64,000 nt of DNA from Xanthomonas arboricola pv. populi. GTDB lineage: Bacteria > Pseudomonadota > Gammaproteobacteria > Xanthomonadales > Xanthomonadaceae. The position numbers and the translations under genes were made by a program. Below are positions 50,057 to 57,863 of the stretch, piece by piece. Numbering within the stretch: position 1 is the stretch's first letter; the number at the start of each line of letters is the position of its first letter. The notes beneath the pieces were generated by a model. That model was not told the origin of the DNA. It saw only the letters and a program-made list of their open reading frames with translations, and did no database searches. Location: positions 434,001-498,000 of the forward strand of contig NZ_MDEB01000001.1 of the NCBI RefSeq assembly GCF_002939945.1, read 5' to 3'.

Positions 50057-50081
50057 AAGGAGCGGCCAGTGGCCGCTCCTT
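50057..50081 (-). terminator. Rho-independent terminator of the DUF1328 gene
   Basis: aaggagcggcca and tggccgctcctt are perfect 12-base arms. Read on the minus strand, TTTTTTGC follows. On the plus strand only ctgcttt follows, so it mainly serves the minus-strand gene and perhaps also the convergent DUF2789 gene. Confidence 0.85.
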
Positions 50082-50142
50082 CTGCTTTCCGGGTGAATGC
50101 GGCTGGCATGCGAATCGCACGCCGCAGTCGCGCTTTCCGGGG

Positions 50143-50316
50143 TCAGGTCACCTTTTTGGCGATCGTCATGCCGAGTACGAACAGCACGATCGCGATGATG
50201 ATGCCGGCCCAGAACAGGAACTTGGCGATCCCCATCGCAGCGCCCGCCATGCCGCCGAACCCGAGCGCACCGGCAATCAGTCCGATGATGGCGAAAATAA
50301 TGGCCCACTTGATCAT
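50143..50316 (-). CDS. DUF1328 small membrane protein
   Basis: A 57-residue protein with two hydrophobic helices: [20 protein letters not shown] (1-20) and [20 protein letters not shown] (32-51). A Gly/Ala turn, [11 protein letters not shown], lies between them, and the tail is IAKKVT. The W-IIFAIIA-IAG-LGFGG-AG-A--IAK-LF pattern is exactly that of DUF1328 (YtjA-type) inner-membrane proteins, which are often induced by envelope or stationary-phase stress. No biochemical role is known. GGAGACAAC precedes the ATG, and a terminator follows about 60 bases after the stop. Confidence 0.93.
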   Translation of the reverse strand: MIKWAIIFAIIGLIAGALGFGGMAGAAMGIAKFLFWAGIIIAIVLFVLGMTIAKKVT

Positions 50317-50491
50317 GTTTGTTGTCTCCTCATCCGGCACGGTGCCGTGTTCAGTCGTGTGCTTGCGCGGTCGTGCCGCAAGACATGCGCTGCACGCTAC
50401 GCATCCGGATGTGCCGCATTCGTGAATACGCCTGACACACGACGCCACATTGGCACGTACGGAGTCGCCAGCAGCGCTGGCATCGGCGATC

Positions 50492-51019
50492 ATGCGCACC
50501 TCGCAGCAATCGATTGGCATGGACACTCTTCGCTATCTCGCCGGTTACCCGCCCGCCGTCCTGGACCAGGTGCGCGAGCTGATCGCGCAGGACAAACTCG
50601 CACTGGTGCTGGCACGCCGCTATCCGGATCGCCACAGCATCCGCAGCGACCGGCAGCTGTACGACTACGTCAAGGCCATGAAGGAGCGCTACATGCGCTC
50701 CTCGCCCACCCTGCACAAGGCGCTCTACGACAACCATTTGCAGGTGGTGAAGCATGCGCTGGGCACGCATACGGCGATTTCGCGCGTCCACGGCAGCCGG
50801 CTCAAAGCCAGCCGCGAGATCCGCATCGCCTCGATCTTCCGCGATGCGCCCGAACCGTTCCTGCAAATGATCGTCGCCCACGAGCTGGCGCATCTGAAAG
50901 AGGCCGATCACAACAAGGCTTTCTACCAGCTGTGCAACCACATGAGCCCGGACTACCACCAACTGGAGTTCGACCTGCGTCTGTATCTGACCAATCTGGC
51001 GCTGTCCACGGACGCTTGA
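50492..51019 (+). CDS. YgjP-like M48-type metallopeptidase domain protein
   Basis: A protein of about 175 residues with a compact zinc-metalloprotease fold. [20 protein letters not shown] holds the HELAH motif (130-134) with the catalytic Glu. The third ligand is in [40 protein letters not shown] and [17 protein letters not shown] are conserved in the YgjP/WLM-like family. Substrates are unknown. The start is uncertain: the ATG at 50492 or at 50519 ([15 protein letters not shown]). The second matches the family start better, but both are in frame and neither has a strong ribosome site. Confidence 0.82.
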   Translation: MRTSQQSIGMDTLRYLAGYPPAVLDQVRELIAQDKLALVLARRYPDRHSIRSDRQLYDYVKAMKERYMRSSPTLHKALYDNHLQVVKHALGTHTAISRVHGSRLKASREIRIASIFRDAPEPFLQMIVAHELAHLKEADHNKAFYQLCNHMSPDYHQLEFDLRLYLTNLALSTDA

Positions 51020-51197
51020 TCGCGCACTGGCGAGGGAAGGCAGGGCCGGCGTCGCAGCTTTTTCAAGCATAACTAGATTGCACATCCAGCGGCCTGCGTG
51101 TCAGCGCAGGGAGTCAATGGCTGGGGATCTTGTGGTTTCGGCAGCGCCGCTATCGGCATTGGTGAACAGATTCATACACCAGCCCCCGCCGACGTGG

Positions 51198-51257
51198 TTT
51201 AAAATGTTGCAGCGCGACGTGATCGGACAGGGTCTGCAGACGTCGCGTTTTTTGTTT
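51198..51257 (+). promoter_or_regulatory. Leader with an intrinsic terminator upstream of the leucine-dehydrogenase gene
   Basis: TAAAAT at 51200-51205 is a plausible -10 (expected start near 51212). Downstream, cgcgacgt (51213-51220) pairs with acgtcgcg (51240-51247), followed by six T (51248-51253). This is a rho-independent terminator about 70 bases before the dehydrogenase ATG. It could be an attenuator, the end of a roughly 40-base RNA, or the terminator of the upstream peptidase transcript. The rest of the 300-base gap (51020-51321) shows nothing. Confidence 0.55.
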
Positions 51258-51321
51258 CCCATTGCACGGGTTCCGGCCCGGCCTCAGGGAAGGCACATCA
51301 CGCAGCCCCGCGGAGCCTTCG

Positions 51322-52422
51322 ATGCTTTTCGAAACCCTCGACACCACCGGCCACGAGCAGGTGATTTTCTGTCACAACCGCGACGCCGGCCTGAAGGCGA
51401 TCATCGCGCTGCACAGCACCCGTCTCGGGCCCGCGTTGGGTGGCGTGCGCATGCGCCCCTACCCCAATAGCGAGGCGGCGCTCAACGATGCACTGCGGCT
51501 CAGCCGCACCATGACCTACAAGAACGCGCTGGCGGGATTGAATGTCGGCGGCGGCAAGGCGGTGATCCTCGGCGACCCCAAGAGCGACAAGAGCGAAGCG
51601 TTGTTTCGCGCATTCGGTCGTTTTGTCGACACCCTGGGCGGGCGCTACATCACCTCCGAGGACGTTGGCACAGACGTCAACGACATGGAACAGATCTATC
51701 TGGAGAGCGAGTACGTCACCGGCGTCCACCAGGTGCATCGCGGCTCCGGCGACCCGGCCCCGTTCACCGCCTACGGTGCGTTGCAGGCGTTGATGGCCTC
51801 GCTCAATCGCAGGCTCGGCCACGAGGAAGTCGGCAAGGCGAGCATCGCGATCCAGGGCCTGGGCCATATCGGCATGGAGCTGGTGAAACTGCTAAAGGAA
51901 CGCGGCGCCAAACTCTATGTGGCCGATCTGAACCCGGCGCTGGTGGACCGCGCGGTGGCCGAATACGGCGCCGAAGCGGTCAGCACCGAGGAGATCTATC
52001 AGGTGCCGGCCGATGTGTTCGCCCCCTGCGCGCTGGAAGGCGCGATCGACGAAGACACGCTGCCGCGGCTGAAGGCCAAGATCATTTGCGGCACCGCCAA
52101 CAACCAGCTCGCCAGCGCCGCCATCGGCGAAGAGCTGCACAAACGCGGCATCCTGTATGCGCCCGATTACGTGGTCAATGCCGGCGGCGTGATGAATGTG
52201 TCGCTGGAGATCGACGGCTACAACCGCGAACGTGCGATGCGCCTGATCCGCAGCATCTATCACAACCTGGAAAAGGTGTTCGACCTGTCCACCCGGTTGG
52301 GCGTCGCGCCGCAGCAGGCCGCCGACCAGATTGCCGAGGCGCGTATCGAGGCCATCAGCAAGCTCAAACTGCCGCTGGGCCGCACCGCACCGCGCTTTCT
52401 GCACAAGCTGCGCGGCGAGTGA
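51322..52422 (+). CDS. Leucine dehydrogenase family (Glu/Leu/Phe/Val dehydrogenase)
   Basis: A 366-residue NAD-dependent amino acid dehydrogenase. The N-terminal catalytic domain has LGPALGGVRMRPYPNSEAAL (35-54) and TMTYKNALAGLNVGGGKAVI, with Lys67 binding the carboxylate and Lys79 the catalytic lysine. SEDVGTDVNDME follows. The NAD domain has IAIQGLGHIGMELVKLLKER (GxGxxG near 180) and ADLNP with the acidic residue. VVNAGGVMNVSLEIDGYN is typical of leucine/valine dehydrogenases. It interconverts branched-chain amino acids and 2-oxo acids, which could feed branched-chain fatty acid synthesis, a Xanthomonas hallmark (inference). A terminator lies in its leader. Confidence 0.92.
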   Translation: MLFETLDTTGHEQVIFCHNRDAGLKAIIALHSTRLGPALGGVRMRPYPNSEAALNDALRLSRTMTYKNALAGLNVGGGKAVILGDPKSDKSEALFRAFGRFVDTLGGRYITSEDVGTDVNDMEQIYLESEYVTGVHQVHRGSGDPAPFTAYGALQALMASLNRRLGHEEVGKASIAIQGLGHIGMELVKLLKERGAKLYVADLNPALVDRAVAEYGAEAVSTEEIYQVPADVFAPCALEGAIDEDTLPRLKAKIICGTANNQLASAAIGEELHKRGILYAPDYVVNAGGVMNVSLEIDGYNRERAMRLIRSIYHNLEKVFDLSTRLGVAPQQAADQIAEARIEAISKLKLPLGRTAPRFLHKLRGE

Positions 52423-52424
52423 TC

Positions 52425-52455
52425 CACCTGTCCAGGCACGTTGCCTGGACAGGTG
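52425..52455. terminator. Perfect 14-bp-arm hairpin between convergent genes
   Basis: cacctgtccaggca (52425-52438) and tgcctggacaggtg (52442-52455) are exact inverted repeats around cgt. It starts 2 bases after the dehydrogenase stop and sits before the convergent autotransporter end at 52499. There is no T tract; it is probably a bidirectional end signal. Confidence 0.6.
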
Positions 52456-52498
52456 AGGTATCGATCAAGCACGACCGCTTGTCCGTGCAACGCGCCGA

Positions 52499-55351
52499 TC
52501 AGAAATCGGCGCTGTAGCGCAGGCTCAGCGCGCGATCGTCACCGCGCTCGCCCACCCGCTGATCGTAGCCGAAGCGCAACTGGCTCTGCTGCCCCAACGG
52601 CGCGGCCGCGGTGATGCCGAACAGGCCACCTGAGCGCGCCGGCTGCATGCCGCGCAATGGCGCCCATGCGTCCACGCCGATGAAACTGGCGTCGAGCATC
52701 AAGCCTTCGCTGCTCAACGCCTGCTGCCATTCGGCATAACCGCCGAGCTGCACGCCGCGCCAGCGATAGGCCGAACGCACGCCGGCCAGCGCCTGGGTGC
52801 GCGAGGACGTGCTGGCATCGGCACGCAAGCCGAAGCCATCGCCACCGCTCTCGCGGAATCCTTCGCTGCGCAGACGCACGTAATCCAGGCCCATGTAGGG
52901 TGTCAGGCTGGCGTGCGCGCCACCCAGGCGATACCCGGTTTCCAGGTTGCCGCTGAGGTAACTGCCGCTGTAGTCGCTGAAGGCATTGCTGCGCTCTTCG
53001 CCCAGCTGCAGGCTGCGCTCGATCTGCCGGTTGACGTTGCCGAAACCCAACTGGCTCAAGGTATACGCCGAGCCCAGCGTGGTACCCCAGTACAGCTGCC
53101 CCTGCACCTGCCGATCGCGCCCACGTGCACCGTCCAGATCGCCCAGGCTGCTGGAGCGCGTTTCGCCGAAGGCGAAACCAGTGACTGCGCCGGACGCCAG
53201 GCGCAGGTCGTTGCCCATCATCCAGCCGGAGGTAGCGAATCCTGCGGTGGTCGCCCCACCCTCGCCCGGCCCGCCCAGCGCACGCTGCCACACGCCCAGC
53301 ATGCGCGGCTGCTGCGACACCCCATCGAAATGCGCCGCCAACGCACGCCTGCCCAGATCGATGGTGTCGAAGGTCATCGCTGCCGACTCGGCATGCGCAC
53401 GGCCGGACAGACTCCGCAGCGAATCGGCGGCAGCCTTGGCATCCGGCGACTGCTGCAACGCCGCCGCGGCGCGGATAAACCCGCTGCTGATGCCGCCAGT
53501 GCCTTGCAGTTGCTGCGCATCCACCTGCTGGAACGCTTGCTCGACGCGGATTGCCGAATCCATTGATGCAGTGCCGATCGCGCCAAGAGACGCGGCGACC
53601 GCGGTTACATCCATGCGCTGCAGCGAAATGTAAGCGTTGTTGCTGTCATAGCTCAATGTGGCGTCGAGGAACGTGACTGCAGGCCCGTTAGTGAGCGAAC
53701 CGAATGTCCCCTGTAGCCCTCCGTTTGCTTGCAGCAAAGTGTAGGTCGTGTTGTTGACGACGTAATCGCGGCGGCCGAGTACCTGCAGGTCGCCAGCGAT
53801 ACTCGCGGTTCCTGTCACGTTCAAGCGGTCGCCGACATTCAACGCCAGGCGCCCGTCTTCGCCCTGGGTATAGTTACCGCCGATTGTGAGAGCCGCGCCG
53901 CCGACCTGCAGCGTGCTCGCTCTATTGGAAACCGTGCCGGCAATTCTGCCTGCTCCGATCAACGTCGCACCATTGAAGATGTCGACGCGCGCACTCTGCA
54001 GGCTGGCCGTCTGCAAGGTGCCGTCCAGCACCTGGGTATCGCCGGTGAATGTGTTGTTGGTGCTGCTCAGTATCAGCGTACCGGAACCGCTCTTGCTCAA
54101 ACCGCCACTACCGCTGATGTCGTTTGCCCATGTCGAACGCAACTCATCGACGGTGACATTCACCGTGCCCCAGTCAAAACGCGCCGGCCCCAGCACCGCC
54201 TTGCCGACATCGAGCAGGCCGTAGCCGAAGGTCGGGTCGACGCCGGCCGCGCCCAGATCAGTGGCCGTTCCCAATAGCGTCTGCCGTACCAGATCGTTGC
54301 TGAAGTACGGAAACGCCTGCCACACCAGCGCAGCCGCACCGGAGACCAGCGGCGCCGCAAACGAGGTGCCGCTGCCGTAGAAGTAGCGGATATTGCTGGC
54401 GGTCGCATCGGGATCGAGGAACATCGAGGTGCCCGGCGCCACCAGGCAGTAGCGCATGGCCACGCCACAGGCATTGGAGTACGACGCCAGCTGCGTCGGA
54501 TTGGCGGTATCCAGCGCAGCGACGACCAACCAGCCGCGCTCCAGATCGGCTGCCGGCAGCGTTCCATTCGGGCCCACCTGGCTGGGCAGCGCGGCGGTAT
54601 CGGACGGTTGCGATCTGGATTCGTTACCCGAAGCGAACACCACCAGCCCATCGTTGCCGATGACGAACGGCCGGTATTCCTGCGCGACCTGATTGGTGAC
54701 CGCCGGGTCGTTCCAATACAGCCCGCCCCAGGAATTATTCATGATGCGCACGCCTGCGCTGATCAGATCGGCATGCACCGGACCCAGTCCAAGCGGGCCG
54801 TCGACCTCGTTGCCTTCGCCGCTGCCATCGTCGTCCGGCGCTTCGTCGCTGATGATGCGTGCCGACACCAGGCCGGCGCCGCTGGCGATGCCGCCCGGCC
54901 ACTGGCCCACTGCACGCCCGGCTGCCAGCTGCGCGACCACCGTGCCGTGGCCCACCACATCGCCCGCGGCGACATTGTTCGTGCGCGGATCCACATAGAT
55001 GAAGCTGTTGCTGACCCGTCCCTGCAAGGCCGGATGATTGGTATTGATGCCGGTATCGATCACGCCGATGCGATACCCCGCACCGGTGAACCCCAATGCC
55101 TGCGCAGCGCGTGCGTTGGTCAGCGTCAAATGCGCGTCGAATGCAGGTTCCGGCGTCGTCGGCGGTGCGACCACCGGCGGCGGCGGAGGCGGCGGCGGTG
55201 AAGTGGGCGGCGGCGGTGGCGGCGACGTCGGTGGCGGTGCAGTCGGCGTGCTAGGACGGATGCCACCGCCCCCACCACCGCCGCCACACGCGGTCAATGC
55301 CACGGCCAACGCCGAGGCCAGGACAGTCCTGGCGACGTCTGTCTTCTTCAT
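52499..55351 (-). CDS. Subtilase (S8) autotransporter serine protease
   Basis: A 950-residue secreted protease. The N-terminal signal ends in a lipobox-like LTACGG (Cys22) and is followed by nine Gly and a Pro-rich spacer (about 37-65). The subtilisin domain (about 70-395) has IGVIDTGIN (Asp99), VVGHGTVVA (His135) and GTSFAAPLVSGAAALV (Ser near 331), with MNNSWGG and VFASGNE. A passenger stem with an autotransporter-associated repeat follows (LSKSGSGTLILSSTNNTFTG, near 425). The C-terminal ~270 residues form an outer-membrane beta-barrel ending in SLRYSADF. Type V secretion is clear. Lipidation of Cys22 would be unusual for an autotransporter, but subtilase members with this start exist. Likely a virulence or nutrient protease. 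Confidence 0.94.
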   Translation of the reverse strand: MKKTDVARTVLASALAVALTACGGGGGGGGIRPSTPTAPPPTSPPPPPPTSPPPPPPPPVVAPPTTPEPAFDAHLTLTNARAAQALGFTGAGYRIGVIDTGINTNHPALQGRVSNSFIYVDPRTNNVAAGDVVGHGTVVAQLAAGRAVGQWPGGIASGAGLVSARIISDEAPDDDGSGEGNEVDGPLGLGPVHADLISAGVRIMNNSWGGLYWNDPAVTNQVAQEYRPFVIGNDGLVVFASGNESRSQPSDTAALPSQVGPNGTLPAADLERGWLVVAALDTANPTQLASYSNACGVAMRYCLVAPGTSMFLDPDATASNIRYFYGSGTSFAAPLVSGAAALVWQAFPYFSNDLVRQTLLGTATDLGAAGVDPTFGYGLLDVGKAVLGPARFDWGTVNVTVDELRSTWANDISGSGGLSKSGSGTLILSSTNNTFTGDTQVLDGTLQTASLQSARVDIFNGATLIGAGRIAGTVSNRASTLQVGGAALTIGGNYTQGEDGRLALNVGDRLNVTGTASIAGDLQVLGRRDYVVNNTTYTLLQANGGLQGTFGSLTNGPAVTFLDATLSYDSNNAYISLQRMDVTAVAASLGAIGTASMDSAIRVEQAFQQVDAQQLQGTGGISSGFIRAAAALQQSPDAKAAADSLRSLSGRAHAESAAMTFDTIDLGRRALAAHFDGVSQQPRMLGVWQRALGGPGEGGATTAGFATSGWMMGNDLRLASGAVTGFAFGETRSSSLGDLDGARGRDRQVQGQLYWGTTLGSAYTLSQLGFGNVNRQIERSLQLGEERSNAFSDYSGSYLSGNLETGYRLGGAHASLTPYMGLDYVRLRSEGFRESGGDGFGLRADASTSSRTQALAGVRSAYRWRGVQLGGYAEWQQALSSEGLMLDASFIGVDAWAPLRGMQPARSGGLFGITAAAPLGQQSQLRFGYDQRVGERGDDRALSLRYSADF

Positions 55352-55536
55352 TTGGATGTTCTCCCCGAACCCATTCCATGGATAGGGCCCAATCCCGGGC
55401 CCGAACGCGGTCTTTATACTGCATCCTCACACAACTGTCGCATTTGATTGCGTAGCGGATATCGCAGCACCGGCGCGTGCTGGCGCGAACCGACCATGAG
55501 GCAGATAATCGTTTCACTTTAAACGGTATCTTCTTT

Positions 55537-56712
55537 ATGTCCGACATCGTCATCGTTGCTGCCAAACGCACTGCCATCGGCTCGTTCCTTGGTCAATTCA
55601 ACGGTGTGCCGGCGCCGACGCTCGCCGCTGCTGCGATCGAAGGCGCGCTGGCGCAGTCCGGCGTCGCGCCGGCCGACATTTCAGAAGTCATCGTTGGCTG
55701 CGTGTTGCCCGCCAACCTGGGCCAGGCGCCCGCACGTCAGGCGGCGATTGCCGCAGGCATCCCCACCTCGACCGGCGCCACTACCATCAACAAGGTGTGC
55801 GGCTCGGGCATGAAGGCGATCATGTTCGGACACGATCTGATCAAGGCCGGTTCGGCCAGCATCGTGGTCGCCGGGGGCATGGAGTCGATGAGCAATGCGC
55901 CGCATCTGCTGCCCAATTCGCGCACCGGCAACCGCTACGGCAACTTCCAGGCGGTCGACCACATGGCCTGGGATGGCCTGACCAACCCTTACGACGGCCA
56001 GGCGATGGGCGTGTTCGGCGAGGCCACCGCCGGGAAGTTCGGTTTCAGCCGCGCCGATCAGGATGCGTTTGCGATCGCCTCGGTCGAACGCGCGCAAGCT
56101 GCCCAGCGCAGCGGCGCATTCGCCGATGAAATCGTTCCGGTCACGGTGGCCACGCGCAAGGGCGAGGTGGTCGTCGACAGCGACGAGCAGCCCGGCAAAT
56201 CCGACATCGCCAAGATCCCGACCCTGAAGCCGGCCTTCAAGAAGGACGGCAGCGTCACCGCCGCCAGTTCGTCGAGCATCTCCGATGGCGCGGCGATCAC
56301 CGTGCTGATGCGCGCAGACGAGGCGCAACGTCGTGGCATCGCACCGTTGGCGCGCATCGTGGGGCATGTCACCCACTCACAGGAACCTGAGTGGTTCACC
56401 ACCGCGCCGGTCGCTGCGATCCAGACCTTGATCGGCAAGATCGGCTGGCAATTGGACGAAGTGGATCTGTTCGAAATCAACGAAGCATTCGCGGTGGTGG
56501 CGATGACGCCGATCGCCGAGCTGGGCATTTCGCACAACAAGGTCAACGTCAACGGCGGTGCCTGCGCACTGGGGCATCCGATCGGCGCATCCGGCGCCCG
56601 CCTGGTGGTGACATTGGTGAATGCGTTGCGCACGCGCGGTGGCAAGCGCGGAATCGCGACGCTGTGCATCGGCGGCGGCGAAGCGACTGCCATCGCTATC
56701 GAATTGATTTAA
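55537..56712 (+). CDS. Acetyl-CoA C-acetyltransferase (thiolase)
   Basis: A 391-residue thiolase that condenses or cleaves acyl-CoA. The acylated nucleophile is Cys88 in TTINKVCGSGMKAIMFGHDL. VVAGGMESMSNAPHLLP follows. The catalytic His is in NVNGGACALGHPIGASGARL (near 347), and the second Cys in ATLCIGGGEATAIAIE (near 377). This is the biosynthetic (PhaA/AtoB) type with NEAFA near 315. It could supply acetoacetyl-CoA for PHB together with the depolymerase at 2461, but no phaB or phaC is near. The ATG at 55537 fits the family start (MSDIVIVAAKRTAIGSF). It is divergent from the autotransporter. Confidence 0.95.
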   Translation: MSDIVIVAAKRTAIGSFLGQFNGVPAPTLAAAAIEGALAQSGVAPADISEVIVGCVLPANLGQAPARQAAIAAGIPTSTGATTINKVCGSGMKAIMFGHDLIKAGSASIVVAGGMESMSNAPHLLPNSRTGNRYGNFQAVDHMAWDGLTNPYDGQAMGVFGEATAGKFGFSRADQDAFAIASVERAQAAQRSGAFADEIVPVTVATRKGEVVVDSDEQPGKSDIAKIPTLKPAFKKDGSVTAASSSSISDGAAITVLMRADEAQRRGIAPLARIVGHVTHSQEPEWFTTAPVAAIQTLIGKIGWQLDEVDLFEINEAFAVVAMTPIAELGISHNKVNVNGGACALGHPIGASGARLVVTLVNALRTRGGKRGIATLCIGGGEATAIAIELI

Positions 56713-56754
56713 TTGTTTTTAACGGCGATTTTGCAAAACTGAATGCGCGCACGC

Positions 56755-56760
56755 TTGACA
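56755..56760 (+). promoter_or_regulatory. Candidate -35 element of the first Ala-rich lipoprotein gene
   Basis: TTGACA is an exact -35 consensus, 75 bases before the ATG at 56835. The -10 at 17-bp spacing (atcatg, 56778-56783) is weak, so this is tentative. Confidence 0.35.
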
Positions 56761-56834
56761 CTGGTCTTTGGACCGTCATCATGTCGGGGGCGCGCAATAG
56801 CGCGTTGCCTAATCTAACGACGAGGATTGAAACA

Positions 56835-57176
56835 ATGACCATTAACAAGCTGCTGATCGCAATGGCTCTGGGCCTGGCCCTGACCGCTTGCTCGAAGCCG
56901 GAACAGGCTCAGGACGCTGCTGCTTCGGCCAACGAAGCCGCTGCCGACGCTCAGACCGCTGCTGACCAGGCTTCTGCTTCGGGCTCGCAGTCGGCTGACG
57001 CCGCTCAGGCTGCTGCCAACACCGCCGCCGCTTCGGCTGACACCGCTGCTGACGCTGCCCAGGCTGCTTCCGGCGCCGCCACCGACGCTGCTGCTGACCA
57101 GGCTGCCGACGCTGCCAAGACGGCTGAAAACACCGCCGAAGCTGCTAAGGACACCGCCGAAGAAGCCAAGAAGTAA
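56835..57176 (+). CDS. Ala-rich repetitive lipoprotein
   Basis: A 113-residue lipoprotein. The signal MTINKLLIAMALGLALTAC ends in lipobox LTAC with Cys19, and +2 Ser favours the outer membrane. The mature part is about 50% Ala, with Asp, Thr, Gln and Glu. It follows a degenerate helical repeat (AADAAQAA, ASADTAADAAQAAS, DAAADQAADAAKTAEN) like Lpp-type or LEA-like amphipathic helices. Codon use is unusual for the region, with many GCT codons, a sign of high expression. A strong terminator follows. It resembles entericidin/Lpp-like structural lipoproteins. No family function is known. The paralogue at 57415 lies downstream. Confidence 0.8.
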   Translation: MTINKLLIAMALGLALTACSKPEQAQDAAASANEAAADAQTAADQASASGSQSADAAQAAANTAAASADTAADAAQAASGAATDAAADQAADAAKTAENTAEAAKDTAEEAKK

Positions 57177-57205
57177 TCACTTCTTAGCTCCAAGCGAGTT
57201 CGGAG

Positions 57206-57233
57206 AAAGCCGCTGGTTTCCAGCGGCTTTTTC
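57206..57233 (+). terminator. Rho-independent terminator of the first Ala-rich lipoprotein gene
   Basis: aaagccgctgg (57206-57216) pairs with ccagcggcttt (57220-57230) around a ttt loop, followed by more T (57231-57232 and after a C). It lies 30 bases after the stop. Confidence 0.92.
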
Positions 57234-57414
57234 TTTGGCTGCGATTGACAGTGACCGGACTGCGTCGCTGCCAGACCGTCGAACCCGCGCCATGTCCCGG
57301 CGTGTACGGCGCATGCCGCCTACTGGCTGAATGGCCAGAACCGCATTGACGCCGGCTGCATCGGTCCGTGCCTAAGCTCCGCCTTCCAACACCGGAACAG
57401 GAACAGGACCACCC

Positions 57415-57741
57415 ATGAAAACGATCCGTATGCTGTCGTTGAGCGCCATCGCCGCTCTCACTCTCGCCGCTTGCCAAGGCCCTGACGCTGAGCAGGCGCA
57501 ACGCGACGCAGCTTCCGCTGCCAAGCACGCGGCGGCTGCGACCGAACAAGCTGCCGATCGCGCCGCCGTGCAGGCCAAGGCCGCCACGGCCGATGCACGC
57601 GTGGCAGCACGCGAACTGGCCGCCGATGCGAGCCGCGCGACCGCCAATGCCGCAGACGCCACCGCCGACAAGACGCGCGAGATGGCAAACAAGGCCGAGC
57701 AAAATGCCGACAAGCACGACGCCGAACATCCGCAGCACTGA
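57415..57741 (+). CDS. Second Ala-rich lipoprotein
   Basis: A 108-residue lipoprotein and a paralogue-like neighbour of the protein at 56835. The signal MKTIRMLSLSAIAALTLAAC ends in Cys20 (LAAC), with +2 Gln. The mature helix is Ala-rich with more charges: QAQRDAASAAKHAAAATEQA, then RAAVQAKAATADARVAAREL and ADKTREMANKAEQNADKHD. It ends in a His-containing tail (HDAEHPQH). It may form a periplasmic coiled coil anchored to a membrane. Unlike the first, its codons are ordinary for the genome. It has its own start region after a terminator, so the two are expressed separately. Confidence 0.78.
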   Translation: MKTIRMLSLSAIAALTLAACQGPDAEQAQRDAASAAKHAAAATEQAADRAAVQAKAATADARVAARELAADASRATANAADATADKTREMANKAEQNADKHDAEHPQH

Positions 57742-57863
57742 TCGACCGTGTGACCGTATCAGCAGTTTGCAGATGCGCCGGCGAGATTGCACCGGCGCGT
57801 CTGCGTCCTGCCAACGGCAGCCTCGTGTTGTCGAGTCTGGCAGGCTAGGGCTAGCATCCGTCC

